Below are positions 42,734 through 52,926 of a DNA stretch of 64,000 nucleotides, in pieces. The DNA is from Burkholderiales bacterium GJ-E10 (GTDB taxonomy: Bacteria > Pseudomonadota > Gammaproteobacteria > Burkholderiales > Burkholderiaceae_F), in NCBI GenBank assembly GCA_000828975.1, contig AP014683.1, positions 2,747,700-2,811,699 of the forward strand, in the 5' to 3' direction. The notes beneath the pieces were generated by a model, which worked only from the letters and a program-made list of their open reading frames with translations, was not told the DNA's origin and did not search any database. Position 1 is the stretch's first letter, and every line of letters begins with the position of its first letter. Made by a program: the position numbers and the translations under genes.

Positions 42734-44037
42734 TGCCGCCACCACCACGCGAATTCCTGCGCGCACTCTTCGACGCCGCCATCGCATCCGCGCAGCCGGA
42801 GCGCTGCATCCCCCCGCATCTGCCGCGTCCCGGGCCCGGCCGCACCATCGTGATCGGCGCGGGCAAGGCGGCCGCCGCGATGGCCCGCGCGGTCGAAGCG
42901 CGATTTCCCGGCCCGCTCGCCGGGCTCGTCGTCACCCGCTACGGACACGCGGTCGCCTGTGATCGGATCGAGATCGTCGAGGCCGGTCATCCGGTTCCCG
43001 ACGGCGCCGGCCTTGCGGCCGCCGAACGCATGCTCCGCCTGGTGCAGGGGCTGCAAGCGGACGATCTGGTGCTATGCCTGCTCTCCGGCGGCGGCTCCGC
43101 GCTGCTGCCGCTTCCGGCGCCCGGCCTCACGCTCGCACACAAGCAGTCCTTGCATCGGGCGCTGCTCGCGTCCGGCGCAAGCATTCGGGAAATGAATTGC
43201 GTCCGCCGCCACTGCTCGGCGATCAAGGGCGGCCGCCTTGCGGCGGCCTGCCACCCGGCACGGGTCGTGACGCTCGCAATTTCCGACGTGCCGGGAGACG
43301 ATCCCCTCGACATCGCGTCCGGGCCGACGGTGGCCGACCCGACGACCTGCGGCGACGCCCTTGCAGTGCTGCGGCGCCACCGGATCCCGGTCGCGCCCGA
43401 AATCGTCGCGGTACTGGAAAGCGGAGCCGGAGAGTCGGTCAAGCCCGGCGATCCCCGGCTGGCTGCGACGGAGTACCGCCTGATCGCCACACCCCAGACG
43501 GCCCTGGACGCGGCCGCCCGCGCCGCGCGCGCACGGGGCATGCCCGCCCACATCCTGGGCGACGCGATCGAAGGCGAGGCGCGCGAACTCGGCACCGCGA
43601 TGGCCGGCATCGCGCTGCAGGTCGCCCGCCACCGACAGCCGTTTCCGCCGCCGTGCGTCCTGCTGTCCGGCGGCGAAACCACCGTCACCGCACCGGGACC
43701 CGGACAAGGAGGACGCAACGTCGAATTCCTGCTCGCACTCGGCATTGCGCTGCGGGAACACCCGGGCATCGTTGCGCTTGCGGGCGACACGGACGGTGTC
43801 GACGGCATGAAGGCGATTGCCGGCGCCTACCTGGACCCATCCAGCCTGGTGCGGGCCCGTGCGCTCGGGCGCACGCCGCGCGAGGATCTTGCGCGACACG
43901 ATGCACACGCGTTCTTCGCGGCGCTGGGCGATTCGCTCGTCACCGGGCCGACCCATACGAATGTGAATGATTTTCGTGCCATCCTCGTCCTCGACGAATC
44001 GCATGATTTCGCGAAATCGCTTGCGCAGCAGGACTAA
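42730..44037 (+). CDS. Glycerate 2-kinase (MOFRL family)
   Basis: This 435-residue protein has the GckA/TtuD fold: N-terminal GAGKAAAAMARAVE, the LLSGGGSALLPLP and MNCVRRHCSAIKGGRLA blocks, and the C-terminal MOFRL block TDGVDGMKAIAGAY. It phosphorylates D-glycerate to 2-phosphoglycerate. In an organism with two Rubiscos it is a candidate last step for returning photorespiratory glycerate to central metabolism, although no other glycolate genes are in the window. The database label hydroxypyruvate reductase (TtuD) is common for this family but less likely. Confidence 0.9.
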   Translation: MMPPPPREFLRALFDAAIASAQPERCIPPHLPRPGPGRTIVIGAGKAAAAMARAVEARFPGPLAGLVVTRYGHAVACDRIEIVEAGHPVPDGAGLAAAERMLRLVQGLQADDLVLCLLSGGGSALLPLPAPGLTLAHKQSLHRALLASGASIREMNCVRRHCSAIKGGRLAAACHPARVVTLAISDVPGDDPLDIASGPTVADPTTCGDALAVLRRHRIPVAPEIVAVLESGAGESVKPGDPRLAATEYRLIATPQTALDAAARAARARGMPAHILGDAIEGEARELGTAMAGIALQVARHRQPFPPPCVLLSGGETTVTAPGPGQGGRNVEFLLALGIALREHPGIVALAGDTDGVDGMKAIAGAYLDPSSLVRARALGRTPREDLARHDAHAFFAALGDSLVTGPTHTNVNDFRAILVLDESHDFAKSLAQQD

Positions 44038-44086
44038 GTCGTGCCTTACAATTGGCAACAAAGGACGGTTCGAAAACATTAGCGAG

Positions 44087-45349
44087 ATGGCCACTTCACG
44101 GACGCGCGGACAACCGGTGCTGATCCTCGGCGCCGGGCGCGGCGGCACGGCCATGCTCGAGATGTTCCTCGAAGATGAACTGGTGCGCGTCGTCGGGATC
44201 GCCGACCGGATCGCGGACGCGTCGGCATTCCCGTTGGCGCGCAAGCACGGAATCCCCGTCTACCTCGACCCCGAAGAGGCTCTGCGCGCCTGCCGGAAGT
44301 TCGAGCACTGCATCGTCTACAACCTCACCCATGACGACTCCCTGACCGCAGTCGCCCATCAGGTTCTCGGTTACGCGGCAGCAACGGCCGGCCCGGAAGC
44401 CAAGCTCATCTGGCAGATGGTGACGAACCTGAAGCGCGTAAAGACCGAACTCGAATCGAGCCAGCGCCAACTCAAGGCGATCTTCGACCACGCGATGGAC
44501 GGCATCATCACGGTCGACGAATCCGGCGCGATCCAGGGCTTCAATCCGGCAGCGGAGAGCATCTTCGGATACACCCAGGCGGAAGTACTGCGCAAGCCGC
44601 TCGATCTGCTGCTGCCTGCGGCCATCCAGGCCGACGGCACCGCCCCGATGCAACGCTTCCTGGCGCTCCAGGAACCGGCGGACGCGCGGGCGGCGCAACT
44701 GCTGGCGGTGCGCAAGAGCGGCGAAACCTTTCCGATCGAACTGTCGGCGTCGGAAATGGCGCTCGAGGGAAAGCGGTATTTCATCGGGATCGCGCGCGAT
44801 ATCACGGAGCGCAAACAGACCGAGGAACGCATCGAGCGCATGGCGCACCATGATTTTCTCACCGGCCTTGCCAATCGCGCGCTGTTTCGCGACCGGCTCG
44901 AGCAGGCGATCGCCCAGGCGGCGCGACAGGGAACGCGTCTCGCGGTCCTGTTTCTCGACCTCGACGGATTCAAGAGCGTCAACGACGCCGTCGGCCATGA
45001 GGCGGGCGACCAGCTGTTGTGCGACGTCGCCGCGCGCCTCCGGGGGATCGTGCGGGCCGCCGATTCGGTCGCACGCATCGGCGGCGACGAGTTCACGTTC
45101 ATTCTCGGCAACCTGCGCGAGACGACCGATGCCGAGCGCGTGGCCCGCAAGATCGTCCAGGCGATTGCCGAACCTTTTGAAATCGGCAACAAGTTCTGGT
45201 CGATCGGCGCCAGCATCGGGATCGCGACCTACCCCGACGACGCGCAGGACTACGAAAGCCTGGTGAAGGCGGCCGACGCGGCGATGTACCAATCCAAGCG
45301 CAGCGGCAAGAGCACGTATACCTTTTTCGACGCGCGGACGCGCGAATAA
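44087..45349 (+). CDS. Rossmann-PAS-GGDEF diguanylate cyclase
   Basis: The start MATSRTRGQPVLI at 44087 gives 420 residues; the longer upstream frame overlaps the kinase gene. Residues about 8-110 form a Rossmann-like domain (VLILGAGRGGTAMLEMFLED), probably binding a dinucleotide or CoA-like ligand. A PAS domain follows (IFDHAMDGIITVDESGAIQG) and then a GGDEF domain with intact RIGGDEF and an RxxD inhibitory site (RAAD) five residues before it. It probably makes c-di-GMP under the control of a redox or metabolite signal. It ends 5 nt before the convergent reductase gene. Confidence 0.87.
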   Translation: MATSRTRGQPVLILGAGRGGTAMLEMFLEDELVRVVGIADRIADASAFPLARKHGIPVYLDPEEALRACRKFEHCIVYNLTHDDSLTAVAHQVLGYAAATAGPEAKLIWQMVTNLKRVKTELESSQRQLKAIFDHAMDGIITVDESGAIQGFNPAAESIFGYTQAEVLRKPLDLLLPAAIQADGTAPMQRFLALQEPADARAAQLLAVRKSGETFPIELSASEMALEGKRYFIGIARDITERKQTEERIERMAHHDFLTGLANRALFRDRLEQAIAQAARQGTRLAVLFLDLDGFKSVNDAVGHEAGDQLLCDVAARLRGIVRAADSVARIGGDEFTFILGNLRETTDAERVARKIVQAIAEPFEIGNKFWSIGASIGIATYPDDAQDYESLVKAADAAMYQSKRSGKSTYTFFDARTRE

Positions 45350-45354
45350 CGCGG

Positions 45355-46338
45355 CTACGCCACCTGCAGCACGATCTTCCCGACGTGCTCGCCGCGCTCC
45401 ATCGCCGCGTGCGCCTGCGCGGCCTGTTCGAGCGGAAATACGCGATCAACCACCGGCCGGATTGCGCCGGTGTCGAGCAGCGGCCAGATGTGGTCGTGGA
45501 GCGCGCGCGCGATCGCTGCCTTCACGGCGACGGGGCGCGCGCGCAAGGTCGAACCCGTGATGGTCAGGCGCTTGATCATCACTTCCAGCAGGTCCAGCGT
45601 CGCCCTGGATCCCCCCATGGCATTGATCAGCACCAGGCGGCCGTCCTCGGCAAGAGCGGCGGTCTCGCGGGAAAGATAATCGCCACCCACCATGTCGAGG
45701 ATCACGTCGACGCCGCGGCCCGCCGTGCGTTCGCGCACGACGGCGGCGAAGTCCTCGCGGCGGTAGTCGATCGCCCGCTCCGCCCCCAGGCGCTCGCAGG
45801 CCGCGCATTTCTCGGCGGTTCCCGCGGTCGCGAACACCCGGCATCCGAACGCCGTCGCGAACTGGATCGCCGCCACGCCGATCCCGCTGGCGCCGCCTTG
45901 TACCAGAATGCTTTCCCCGGGTTGCAGGCGGGCGCGATCGAAGACGTTACTCCATACCGTGAAATACGTCTCCGGCAGCGAGGCCGCTTCGATGTCCGTC
46001 AGCCCGTCCGGCACCGGCAGACACTGCAACGCGGGCGCGACGCAGTATTCGGCGTAGCCGCCGCCCGACACCAGCGCGCAGACACGGTCGCCCAGTGCCG
46101 GCAACGGCTCGGTCGCCGGGCCGATTGCGACGACCCGGCCCGAAACCTCCAGCCCCGGAATGTCGGTCACGCCGGGTGGCGGCGGATACCGCCCCTGTCG
46201 CTGAAAGATGTCGGGCCGGTTCACTCCCGCCGCAGCGACGCGGATCAGCACCTCGCCGGGGCCGGGGCGCGGGCGATCACGCTCGGCAAGCCGCAGCGCC
46301 TCCGGGCCGCCGGGGGCGGAGATTTCGATTGCCCGCAT
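45355..46338 (-). CDS. NAD(P)H:quinone oxidoreductase, MDR family (PIG3-like)
   Basis: The start MRAIEISAPGGPEAL at 46338 has GGAGGCGGGCGG upstream and gives 327 residues. It has the zinc-free MDR layout: GroES-like N-terminus with GRYPPPPGVTDIPGLEVSG and the NADPH-binding ILVQGGASGIGVAAIQFA. It matches PIG3/quinone oxidoreductase-type enzymes that reduce quinones or enones. It follows the PEP carboxylase gene by 23 nt on the same strand. Confidence 0.9.
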   Translation of the reverse strand: MRAIEISAPGGPEALRLAERDRPRPGPGEVLIRVAAAGVNRPDIFQRQGRYPPPPGVTDIPGLEVSGRVVAIGPATEPLPALGDRVCALVSGGGYAEYCVAPALQCLPVPDGLTDIEAASLPETYFTVWSNVFDRARLQPGESILVQGGASGIGVAAIQFATAFGCRVFATAGTAEKCAACERLGAERAIDYRREDFAAVVRERTAGRGVDVILDMVGGDYLSRETAALAEDGRLVLINAMGGSRATLDLLEVMIKRLTITGSTLRARPVAVKAAIARALHDHIWPLLDTGAIRPVVDRVFPLEQAAQAHAAMERGEHVGKIVLQVA

Positions 46339-46361
46339 CCGCCCGCCTCCGCCCATGTCGG

Positions 46362-49223
46362 TCACCCGGTGTTGCGCAACCCTGCGGCCACGCCGTTGAT
46401 CGAGATGTGGATGGCGCGGCGCGCGCGCTCGTCCAGATCGTTGCCGTCGACGCGATGCCGGCGAATGAGCTCGACCTGCAAATGGTTGAGCGGATCGATG
46501 TAGGGGAAGCGTGCACGGATCGAGTTGGCCAGCATCGGGTTGTCCTGCAGATTCGAGGAATACCCCAGGATGCCCAGCACATGCTGCGCCGTCCGCGCGT
46601 GCTCCGCTTCGATCGCCCCGAACACCGCATTGCGCAGCGCTTCGTCGGCGACGAGCCCGGCATATCGCGATCCGACGCCGACATCCATCTTCGCCAGAAC
46701 CATGTCCATGTTCGACAACAGCGTCGCGAAGAAGGGCCATTCGCGCGCCATCCGCTGCAGCAGCGCCCAGCGCTCCGCGCGCGACTCCGGGTGCTCGTTG
46801 ATCCATTCCTCGACCGCCGAGCCGAAACCGTACCAACCGGGAATCATCAGGCGACATTGTCCCCACGAAAATCCCCACGGAATCGCCCGCAGATCCTCGA
46901 TCCGGTTGTCCGCCTTGTCGGTCCGCGGCCGGCTCGCCGGCCGACTGCCGATGTTGAGTTCGGCGATCTCGGCGATCGGCGTGGATGCGAAGAAGTATTC
47001 CGCGAATCCCGGCGTCTCGTACACCAGCCTGCGATATGCCTGGTAGGCCCGCGCGCTCAATGCCTCCATCGTGGCTTCAAAGCGCCGCAGCCGCTCGACA
47101 TCCTTGCCGTTGTGCTCCAGCACCGGGGCAAAGCTTGCCTCCAGCGTGGCGGCGACGAGGATTTCGAGATTGCGCCGGCCGGTCTGCCGGCTGGAAAACT
47201 TGTTGGCAATGATCTCGCCCTGTTCGGTGATGCGGATCTGGCCATCGACCGTCCCGGGCGGCTGCGCCAGGATGGCATCGTAGGTCGGGCCGCCGCCCCG
47301 CCCGACGGTGCCGCCGCGGCCGTGGAACAGACGCAGGGGAATCCCGGCATCGCGGAACAGCGAGACGAGGGCGATCTCCGCCTTGTAGAGCTCCCAGTTC
47401 GACGTGAGAAAGCCGCCGTCCTTGTTGCTGTCGGAATATCCGAGCATGATCTCCTGCGCGCAGTTTGCGCCCTGCGGATAGAACCGCAAGGTGCCGCGTA
47501 GATCGAGGGCGGCGCGCATGATGTCCGGCGCGTTCCGGAGATCGCCGATCGTTTCGAACAGCGGGATGACGTGGAGGTCGACTTCCGCCGGCAGGCCGCG
47601 GCCGGCGGAGCGCGCCAACCCGGTCTCCTTGAGCAGGATCGCGACTTCGAGCAGGTCGGAAAGCGTCTCGGTGTGGGAGATGATGGTGTTGCGCACCGCG
47701 CGCTCGCCGTAGCGGCTGCGCAAGGTGCGCGCCATATCGAACACCGCCAGTTCCTTGTGGGTCTCGTCGGAGTATCGGCTGTACGGGGTGTGCAGCAGTC
47801 GCGGCTGGCCGATCTCGGCGAGCAGCAGCGCGATGCGTTCCGGTTCGGCCAACGCGCGGTAGTCCTCACATACCCCCGCGCCGCGCAGCAGTTCCGCGAC
47901 CGTCCGTTCATGCACATCGGAACTCTGGCGCAGATCGACCGCCGCCAGATGGAATCCGAACACGTCGACCGCACGCAACAGGCCGCGCAACCGCGGCTTG
48001 ATCAGCACCGAGCCCCGATGCCCGGCAAGCGAATCGGCAATGGTTCCAAGGTCGGCGGCGAACTCCTGCACCGACGCGTACGGCTGCGCATCGGCGACCT
48101 CCTCGCGCAGCACGGCCACCTGCCCAAGACTCCGCGCGGTCGCGGCCAGTCGTGCGTAGATTCCGGCCAGCGCACGGCGGTACGGCTCACCGTGCCGATG
48201 CGGGGAAAGCTGCGGCGAGTGCGCCGCCAACTCCAGCAAGGGCTCGCTCACCGGCGCCAGCAACGCGGAGATCGACAACTCGTCGCCCAACGCATGCACT
48301 TCCTCGAGGTAGTGCTGCAGCGCCATCGCCGCCTGGCGGTCGAGCGCCCGCGCGAGCGTCGCGGCATCGACGTTGGGATTGCCGTCGCGGTCCCCGCCGA
48401 TCCACGACCCCATCTGCAGGAACGGCGCAAACCGGGGGCCGACTTCGGCCGCCTCGCCCCGTCCCACGCACAGGCGATCCTCCAGATCCCCATACAGGCG
48501 CGGGATCTCGCTCAGAAACGTCAGCCGGTAATAGGAGAGCACCGTCTCGATCTCGTCGGCAACCGAAAGCCGGGCATCGCGCAGCATGCGGGTCTGCCAG
48601 AGAACCGTGACGCAGGAACGGATGCGTTCTTCGTTGACCGTGCGCTCCCGAGGCGTGAGCGGTCCGCCCCGCTCGATCAGGAGGCGTTCGACTTCCCGTT
48701 CGGTATCCAGGATGCTCTTGCGCTGCACTTCCGTGGGATGGGCGGTCAGCACCGGCACGATCAGGGCGCGGTCGAAAAACTCCGCCACCGCCTCCTCGGA
48801 CACCCCCGCGCCCTCGAGCCGCGTGAGGGCATAGTCGATGCTGCCGCGCTCGGCAGGCTCCTGCGCCAGTTCCCGCGCCCGCTGGGTGCGGATCGAGTGC
48901 AGATCTTCCGCAATGTTCGCAAGATGCGAGAAATAGCTGAACGCACGCACCACCGAATTGGTCTGGATCGGGGTGAGCCGATTGAGCAGGCGGCTCATCT
49001 GCGCGCCGGCGTCGGGGTCCGTGCCGCGGCGGAACTGCACGGCAAGCCGGCGCACGGTCTCCACCAGGTCGAAGATCTCCTGGCCCGCCTGTTCGCGGAT
49101 CACATCGCCGAGGATCCGCCCGAGGAAACGGATGTCTTCCCGCAACGGGTCAACCCCGAGGCCGGCGTCGGACCTGGATTCGGCCCCATCGGGCGCAGTC
49201 GTCATGAAGCCGGACTCTTTCAT
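46362..49223 (-). CDS. ppc: Phosphoenolpyruvate carboxylase
   Basis: This 953-residue enzyme (ATG 49223, or ATG 49205 as an alternative start) carries all family motifs: VLTAHPTEVQRKS with the catalytic His, GYSDSNKDGG, FHGRGGTVGRGGGP and the C-terminal QDNPMLANSIRARFPYIDPL; it ends NGVAAGLRNTG. It carboxylates PEP to oxaloacetate to refill the TCA cycle, which fits an autotroph. Full length is usual for bacterial PEPC. Confidence 0.97.
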   Translation of the reverse strand: MKESGFMTTAPDGAESRSDAGLGVDPLREDIRFLGRILGDVIREQAGQEIFDLVETVRRLAVQFRRGTDPDAGAQMSRLLNRLTPIQTNSVVRAFSYFSHLANIAEDLHSIRTQRARELAQEPAERGSIDYALTRLEGAGVSEEAVAEFFDRALIVPVLTAHPTEVQRKSILDTEREVERLLIERGGPLTPRERTVNEERIRSCVTVLWQTRMLRDARLSVADEIETVLSYYRLTFLSEIPRLYGDLEDRLCVGRGEAAEVGPRFAPFLQMGSWIGGDRDGNPNVDAATLARALDRQAAMALQHYLEEVHALGDELSISALLAPVSEPLLELAAHSPQLSPHRHGEPYRRALAGIYARLAATARSLGQVAVLREEVADAQPYASVQEFAADLGTIADSLAGHRGSVLIKPRLRGLLRAVDVFGFHLAAVDLRQSSDVHERTVAELLRGAGVCEDYRALAEPERIALLLAEIGQPRLLHTPYSRYSDETHKELAVFDMARTLRSRYGERAVRNTIISHTETLSDLLEVAILLKETGLARSAGRGLPAEVDLHVIPLFETIGDLRNAPDIMRAALDLRGTLRFYPQGANCAQEIMLGYSDSNKDGGFLTSNWELYKAEIALVSLFRDAGIPLRLFHGRGGTVGRGGGPTYDAILAQPPGTVDGQIRITEQGEIIANKFSSRQTGRRNLEILVAATLEASFAPVLEHNGKDVERLRRFEATMEALSARAYQAYRRLVYETPGFAEYFFASTPIAEIAELNIGSRPASRPRTDKADNRIEDLRAIPWGFSWGQCRLMIPGWYGFGSAVEEWINEHPESRAERWALLQRMAREWPFFATLLSNMDMVLAKMDVGVGSRYAGLVADEALRNAVFGAIEAEHARTAQHVLGILGYSSNLQDNPMLANSIRARFPYIDPLNHLQVELIRRHRVDGNDLDERARRAIHISINGVAAGLRNTG

Positions 49224-49285
49224 TCGGGGATATCCGCAACGGAAAAAGGGAAACCCTTAATTTTACAAGATGCCACGCACTCCGG

Positions 49286-50482
49286 TCAGAGTCGCTCGAA
49301 AACACCCGCCGCACCCATCCCGGTGCCGACGCACATCGTCACCATGCCGTAGCGCAGGTTCCGGCGACGCAGGCCGTGCACCAGCGTGGCAGCACGGACT
49401 GCCCCGGTCGCACCGAGCGGGTGGCCCAGGGCGATCGCCCCACCCAAGGGGTTGACCCGCTCCGCGTCCAGTTCGAGCGTCTGCATCACCGCGATCGACT
49501 GCGCGGCGAACGCCTCATTGAGTTCGATCCATCCGAGCTCGTCCTGTTGCAGCCCGGCGGCCCGTAGCGCGGCGGGAATCGCCTCCACGGGACCGATACC
49601 CATGATCTCCGGCGGCACGCCGCGCACCGCAAAGGAAAGGAACCGTGCCAGCGGCGCAAGGTTGAAGCGCCGCAACGCCGAATCGCTCACCAGGATCAAC
49701 GCCGCCGCACCGTCGGACATCTGCGAACTGTTTCCCGCGGTCACGCTGCCCTGGGCGGCAAACGCCGGCTTCAGACGGGCAAGCGCCTCCAGACTGGTGT
49801 CGACGCGCGGTCCCTCATCCGCTTCCAGGCGTCGGTGACGCTGCGTCACCTCCCCGGTTGCAAGCTCGGGCACGCGATCGATCACGTCGAGCGGCGTGAT
49901 CTCGTCCCGGAATTCGCCGCGCTGCTGCGCCATGACGGCGCGCTCATGCGAGGTCAGGGCGAACCGGTCCTGCGCTTCGCGGGGGACCTTCCACTGCGCA
50001 GCCACCCGCTCCGCCGTCAGCCCCATGCCGAACGCAATGCCCAGATTGTCGTCCTCGAACAAGCGCGGGTTGTAGGAGGGCTTGTTACCGCCCATCGGCA
50101 CCATGCTCATCGACTCGACGCCGCCCGCCAGAACGACGTCGGCTTCGCCCACCCGGATGCGATCCGCAGCCATCGCCACCGCATTGAGTCCCGACGCGCA
50201 AAACCGGTTGACCGTACACCCCGCCGTGGATTTGGGCAGGCCGGCGTACAACACCGCGGCGCGCGCGACATTCAATCCTTGCTCCGCCTCGGGCATGGCG
50301 CAGCCGATCAGGGCGTCCTCGACGGCAGCGGGATCCAGGCCGGGAACGGCCGCAAGCGCCCCGCGGATCGCGGCGACCAGCAGATCGTCGGGGCGCGTGT
50401 TGCGCAGCACCCCGCGCGGCGCCTTGCCGATGGGCGTGCGGGTCGCGGCGACGATGTAGGCGTCCTGGACATGCCGATTCAT
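49286..50482 (-). CDS. Acetyl-CoA acyltransferase (3-ketoacyl-CoA thiolase)
   Basis: This 398-residue thiolase has the nucleophile Cys95 in NRFCASGLNAV, the His motif GGAIALGHPLGATGA and the second Cys in CVGTGMGAAGVF. It cleaves 3-ketoacyl-CoA in fatty acid degradation. It lies 10 nt after the hydroxyacyl-CoA dehydrogenase gene and is the last gene of an acyl-CoA dehydrogenase, hydratase-dehydrogenase, thiolase operon. Confidence 0.95.
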   Translation of the reverse strand: MNRHVQDAYIVAATRTPIGKAPRGVLRNTRPDDLLVAAIRGALAAVPGLDPAAVEDALIGCAMPEAEQGLNVARAAVLYAGLPKSTAGCTVNRFCASGLNAVAMAADRIRVGEADVVLAGGVESMSMVPMGGNKPSYNPRLFEDDNLGIAFGMGLTAERVAAQWKVPREAQDRFALTSHERAVMAQQRGEFRDEITPLDVIDRVPELATGEVTQRHRRLEADEGPRVDTSLEALARLKPAFAAQGSVTAGNSSQMSDGAAALILVSDSALRRFNLAPLARFLSFAVRGVPPEIMGIGPVEAIPAALRAAGLQQDELGWIELNEAFAAQSIAVMQTLELDAERVNPLGGAIALGHPLGATGAVRAATLVHGLRRRNLRYGMVTMCVGTGMGAAGVFERL

Positions 50483-50492
50483 GGAATTCCCC

Positions 50493-52910
50493 TTAATTCC
50501 GCACCGGCTTGCCGGTCTGCAGAAAGCCCATCAGCCGCTCCTGCGTCCTGGGATGCGCGAGCAGCGGAACGAAGTGCCTGCGCTCCTGTTCGAGGAACCA
50601 GTCCTCGTCGACCAGGGCGCCCGCGTCGAGGTCGCCGCCGCACAGGACTTCCGCGATCTGCGCAGCGAGATGGAAGTCGTGTTCGCTCGCGAAACCGCCT
50701 TCGCGCAGGTTCGCCGCGAACGCCTTCAAGGTTGCCAGCGCCGAACGGCCCGCGGCGGCAAACCGCCGCCCGCGCAACGGCGGCCGGTACCCCGTGGCAT
50801 GCAGGGTAAACGCCTCGAAGATCGCCGTCCACAGCAATTCCTGCGGATGGAACACCACGGTATCGGACGGCAGGAGATATCCCATCCGGCGCGCCTCATA
50901 GGCGGACGTCGCGACCTTCGCCGTCGCCGCGTTCTCGAACCAGTGGCGCAGGAACGGCAGCAGATCCGCGCTTCCGACCGCCGATGCCGCGGCAGCCGCG
51001 CGCATGGCCCCCTCCTTCAAGCCGCCAGCGCCCGGGACGAGCCCGACCCCGACCTCCACCAGGCCGACGTACGATTCAAACGCGGCCACCCGCTTGGCAC
51101 AGTGCAACAGCAGCTCGCAACCGCCGCCCAGCGCCATGCCGCGCACCGCGGCGATGACCGGCACCTGGGCGTATTTCACGGCCAGGAACGCCTCCTGCAT
51201 CTGCCGCTGCAACTCGCCGATGGCCGGCGGGCCGCCGTGCAGGAACGCCGGCAGCATCCCCTGCAGGTCGGCCCCGGCGGAGAACGGTTCCTCCGGCGAC
51301 CAGATCACCAGCCCGCGATAGCGTGCCTCGGCCAGCGCCACCGCCTTGGCCAGTCCGGCGATGACGCCGGGCCCCATCGCATGCACCTTGGTCTTGATCG
51401 AAAACACCAGCACTTCGGCGGGCATGCCCCCTTCGAGGTGCCAGATCCGACACGACTCGTCTTCATGCTGCGTGATCCCGCTCGCCATCGGCGAAGGCGA
51501 TCCGTCTCCCACCACCGTGGGGCGGAAAAGCTGCCGGCGGTGGATTGGAAGGTCGTCGCGGACGACGAATGCCTCGTGCGCCGGGCTCCACGAACCCTCG
51601 GGCGTATGCACCGCCTGCGCGTCGGCCACCGGACCCTCGAAAACCCACGCCGGCAGGGGTGCGTCGGACATCGCCTCGCCGGCATCGATATCCGCGCGAA
51701 TCCACTCCGCGACGCGGGTCCAGCCCGCCTCCTGCCAGATTTCGAACGGTCCGAGGTCCCACCCGAACCCCCAGCGCATGGCCAGATCCACCTCGCGCGC
51801 CGAGTCGGCGATCGGCTCGAGATGGAGCGCCGCGTAGTGGAAGACGTCGCGGAAGATCGCCCACAGGAAGCGCGCCTGCGGATGATCCGTCTCCCGCAGC
51901 AGCGCAAGGCGCTCCGCGAACGGCTTGCGGCAGATGCGCCCGATCAGTTCATCGGCCTTGCGACCGCCGTCGGCATAGTCGCCACGCTGCGGATCGAACA
52001 CCCGGATCGCGCGCCCGTCCTTGCGGAAAAATCCGGCCCCGCGCTTCTGTCCCAAGGCGCCCCGGTCGATCAGGGTCTGCAAGACCGCCGGCACGGCGAA
52101 ATGCGGCGCGAACGGGTCGTCCGCGGGGTCCAGGTTGTCCCGCATGGTGCCGATGACGTGCGCCAGCGTATCGAGTCCGACGACGTCTGCGGTCCGGAAT
52201 GTCGCACTCTTGGCGCGCCCGATGCGCGTCCCGGTGAGATCGTCGACCACGTCGAAGGGCAGGCCCGCCTTCCCGGCCTCATGCATCGTCGACAGCACGC
52301 TGAACACGCCGATCCGGTTGGCGACGAAATTGGGAGTGTCGCGCGCGCGGACCACGCCCTTTCCAAGAACCGCCGTGAGGAAGGTTTCGAGCTGATCCAG
52401 TACCTGCGCATCCGTCGCGGCGTCCGGAATCAACTCGACCAGATGCATGTAGCGCGGCGGATTGAAGAAGTGCACGCCGCAGAACCGCGCACGCAGATCC
52501 TCCGCCAACCCGTCGGACAACCGGGCGATCGAGAGTCCCGACGTATTGGATGCGAGGATCGCGTGCGGCGCCAGATGGGGGGCGATTTTTTCATACAGCG
52601 CGCGCTTCCAGTCCAGGCGCTCGGCGATCGCCTCGATCACCAGATCGCAGTCGCGCAGCGCGGCGAGATCCTCGGCGTAGTTGGCGGCCGCCAGGAACTG
52701 CGCGTCCTCGGGCACGCCCAGCGGCGCGGGGCTGATCCGCGGCAAACCCTCGATCGCCCGCCGCGCCGTCGCGCTGCGGTCGCCGCCCTGCTCGTCCGGC
52801 AGGTCGAAGAGCAGCGCCGGCACCCGGGCATTGACGCAGTGCGCGGCGATCTGCGCCCCCATGACCCCGGCGCCGAGGACCGCCACCTTCCGGATTCGAA
52901 CGTCTTGCAT
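50493..52910 (-). CDS. 3-Hydroxyacyl-CoA dehydrogenase/enoyl-CoA hydratase (FadN-like)
   Basis: The start MQDVRIRKVAVLG at 52910 gives 805 residues. The order is dehydrogenase first (NAD motif LGAGVMGAQIAAH, then FFNPPRYMHLVELIP) and crotonase last (VRGMALGGGCELLLHC, EVGVGLVPGAGG), the FadN arrangement and the reverse of E. coli FadB. It catalyses hydration and oxidation steps of beta-oxidation. It is 16 nt after the acyl-CoA dehydrogenase gene. Confidence 0.95.
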   Translation of the reverse strand: MQDVRIRKVAVLGAGVMGAQIAAHCVNARVPALLFDLPDEQGGDRSATARRAIEGLPRISPAPLGVPEDAQFLAAANYAEDLAALRDCDLVIEAIAERLDWKRALYEKIAPHLAPHAILASNTSGLSIARLSDGLAEDLRARFCGVHFFNPPRYMHLVELIPDAATDAQVLDQLETFLTAVLGKGVVRARDTPNFVANRIGVFSVLSTMHEAGKAGLPFDVVDDLTGTRIGRAKSATFRTADVVGLDTLAHVIGTMRDNLDPADDPFAPHFAVPAVLQTLIDRGALGQKRGAGFFRKDGRAIRVFDPQRGDYADGGRKADELIGRICRKPFAERLALLRETDHPQARFLWAIFRDVFHYAALHLEPIADSAREVDLAMRWGFGWDLGPFEIWQEAGWTRVAEWIRADIDAGEAMSDAPLPAWVFEGPVADAQAVHTPEGSWSPAHEAFVVRDDLPIHRRQLFRPTVVGDGSPSPMASGITQHEDESCRIWHLEGGMPAEVLVFSIKTKVHAMGPGVIAGLAKAVALAEARYRGLVIWSPEEPFSAGADLQGMLPAFLHGGPPAIGELQRQMQEAFLAVKYAQVPVIAAVRGMALGGGCELLLHCAKRVAAFESYVGLVEVGVGLVPGAGGLKEGAMRAAAAASAVGSADLLPFLRHWFENAATAKVATSAYEARRMGYLLPSDTVVFHPQELLWTAIFEAFTLHATGYRPPLRGRRFAAAGRSALATLKAFAANLREGGFASEHDFHLAAQIAEVLCGGDLDAGALVDEDWFLEQERRHFVPLLAHPRTQERLMGFLQTGKPVRN

Positions 52911-52926
52911 CGCTTTAGTACCCCTC

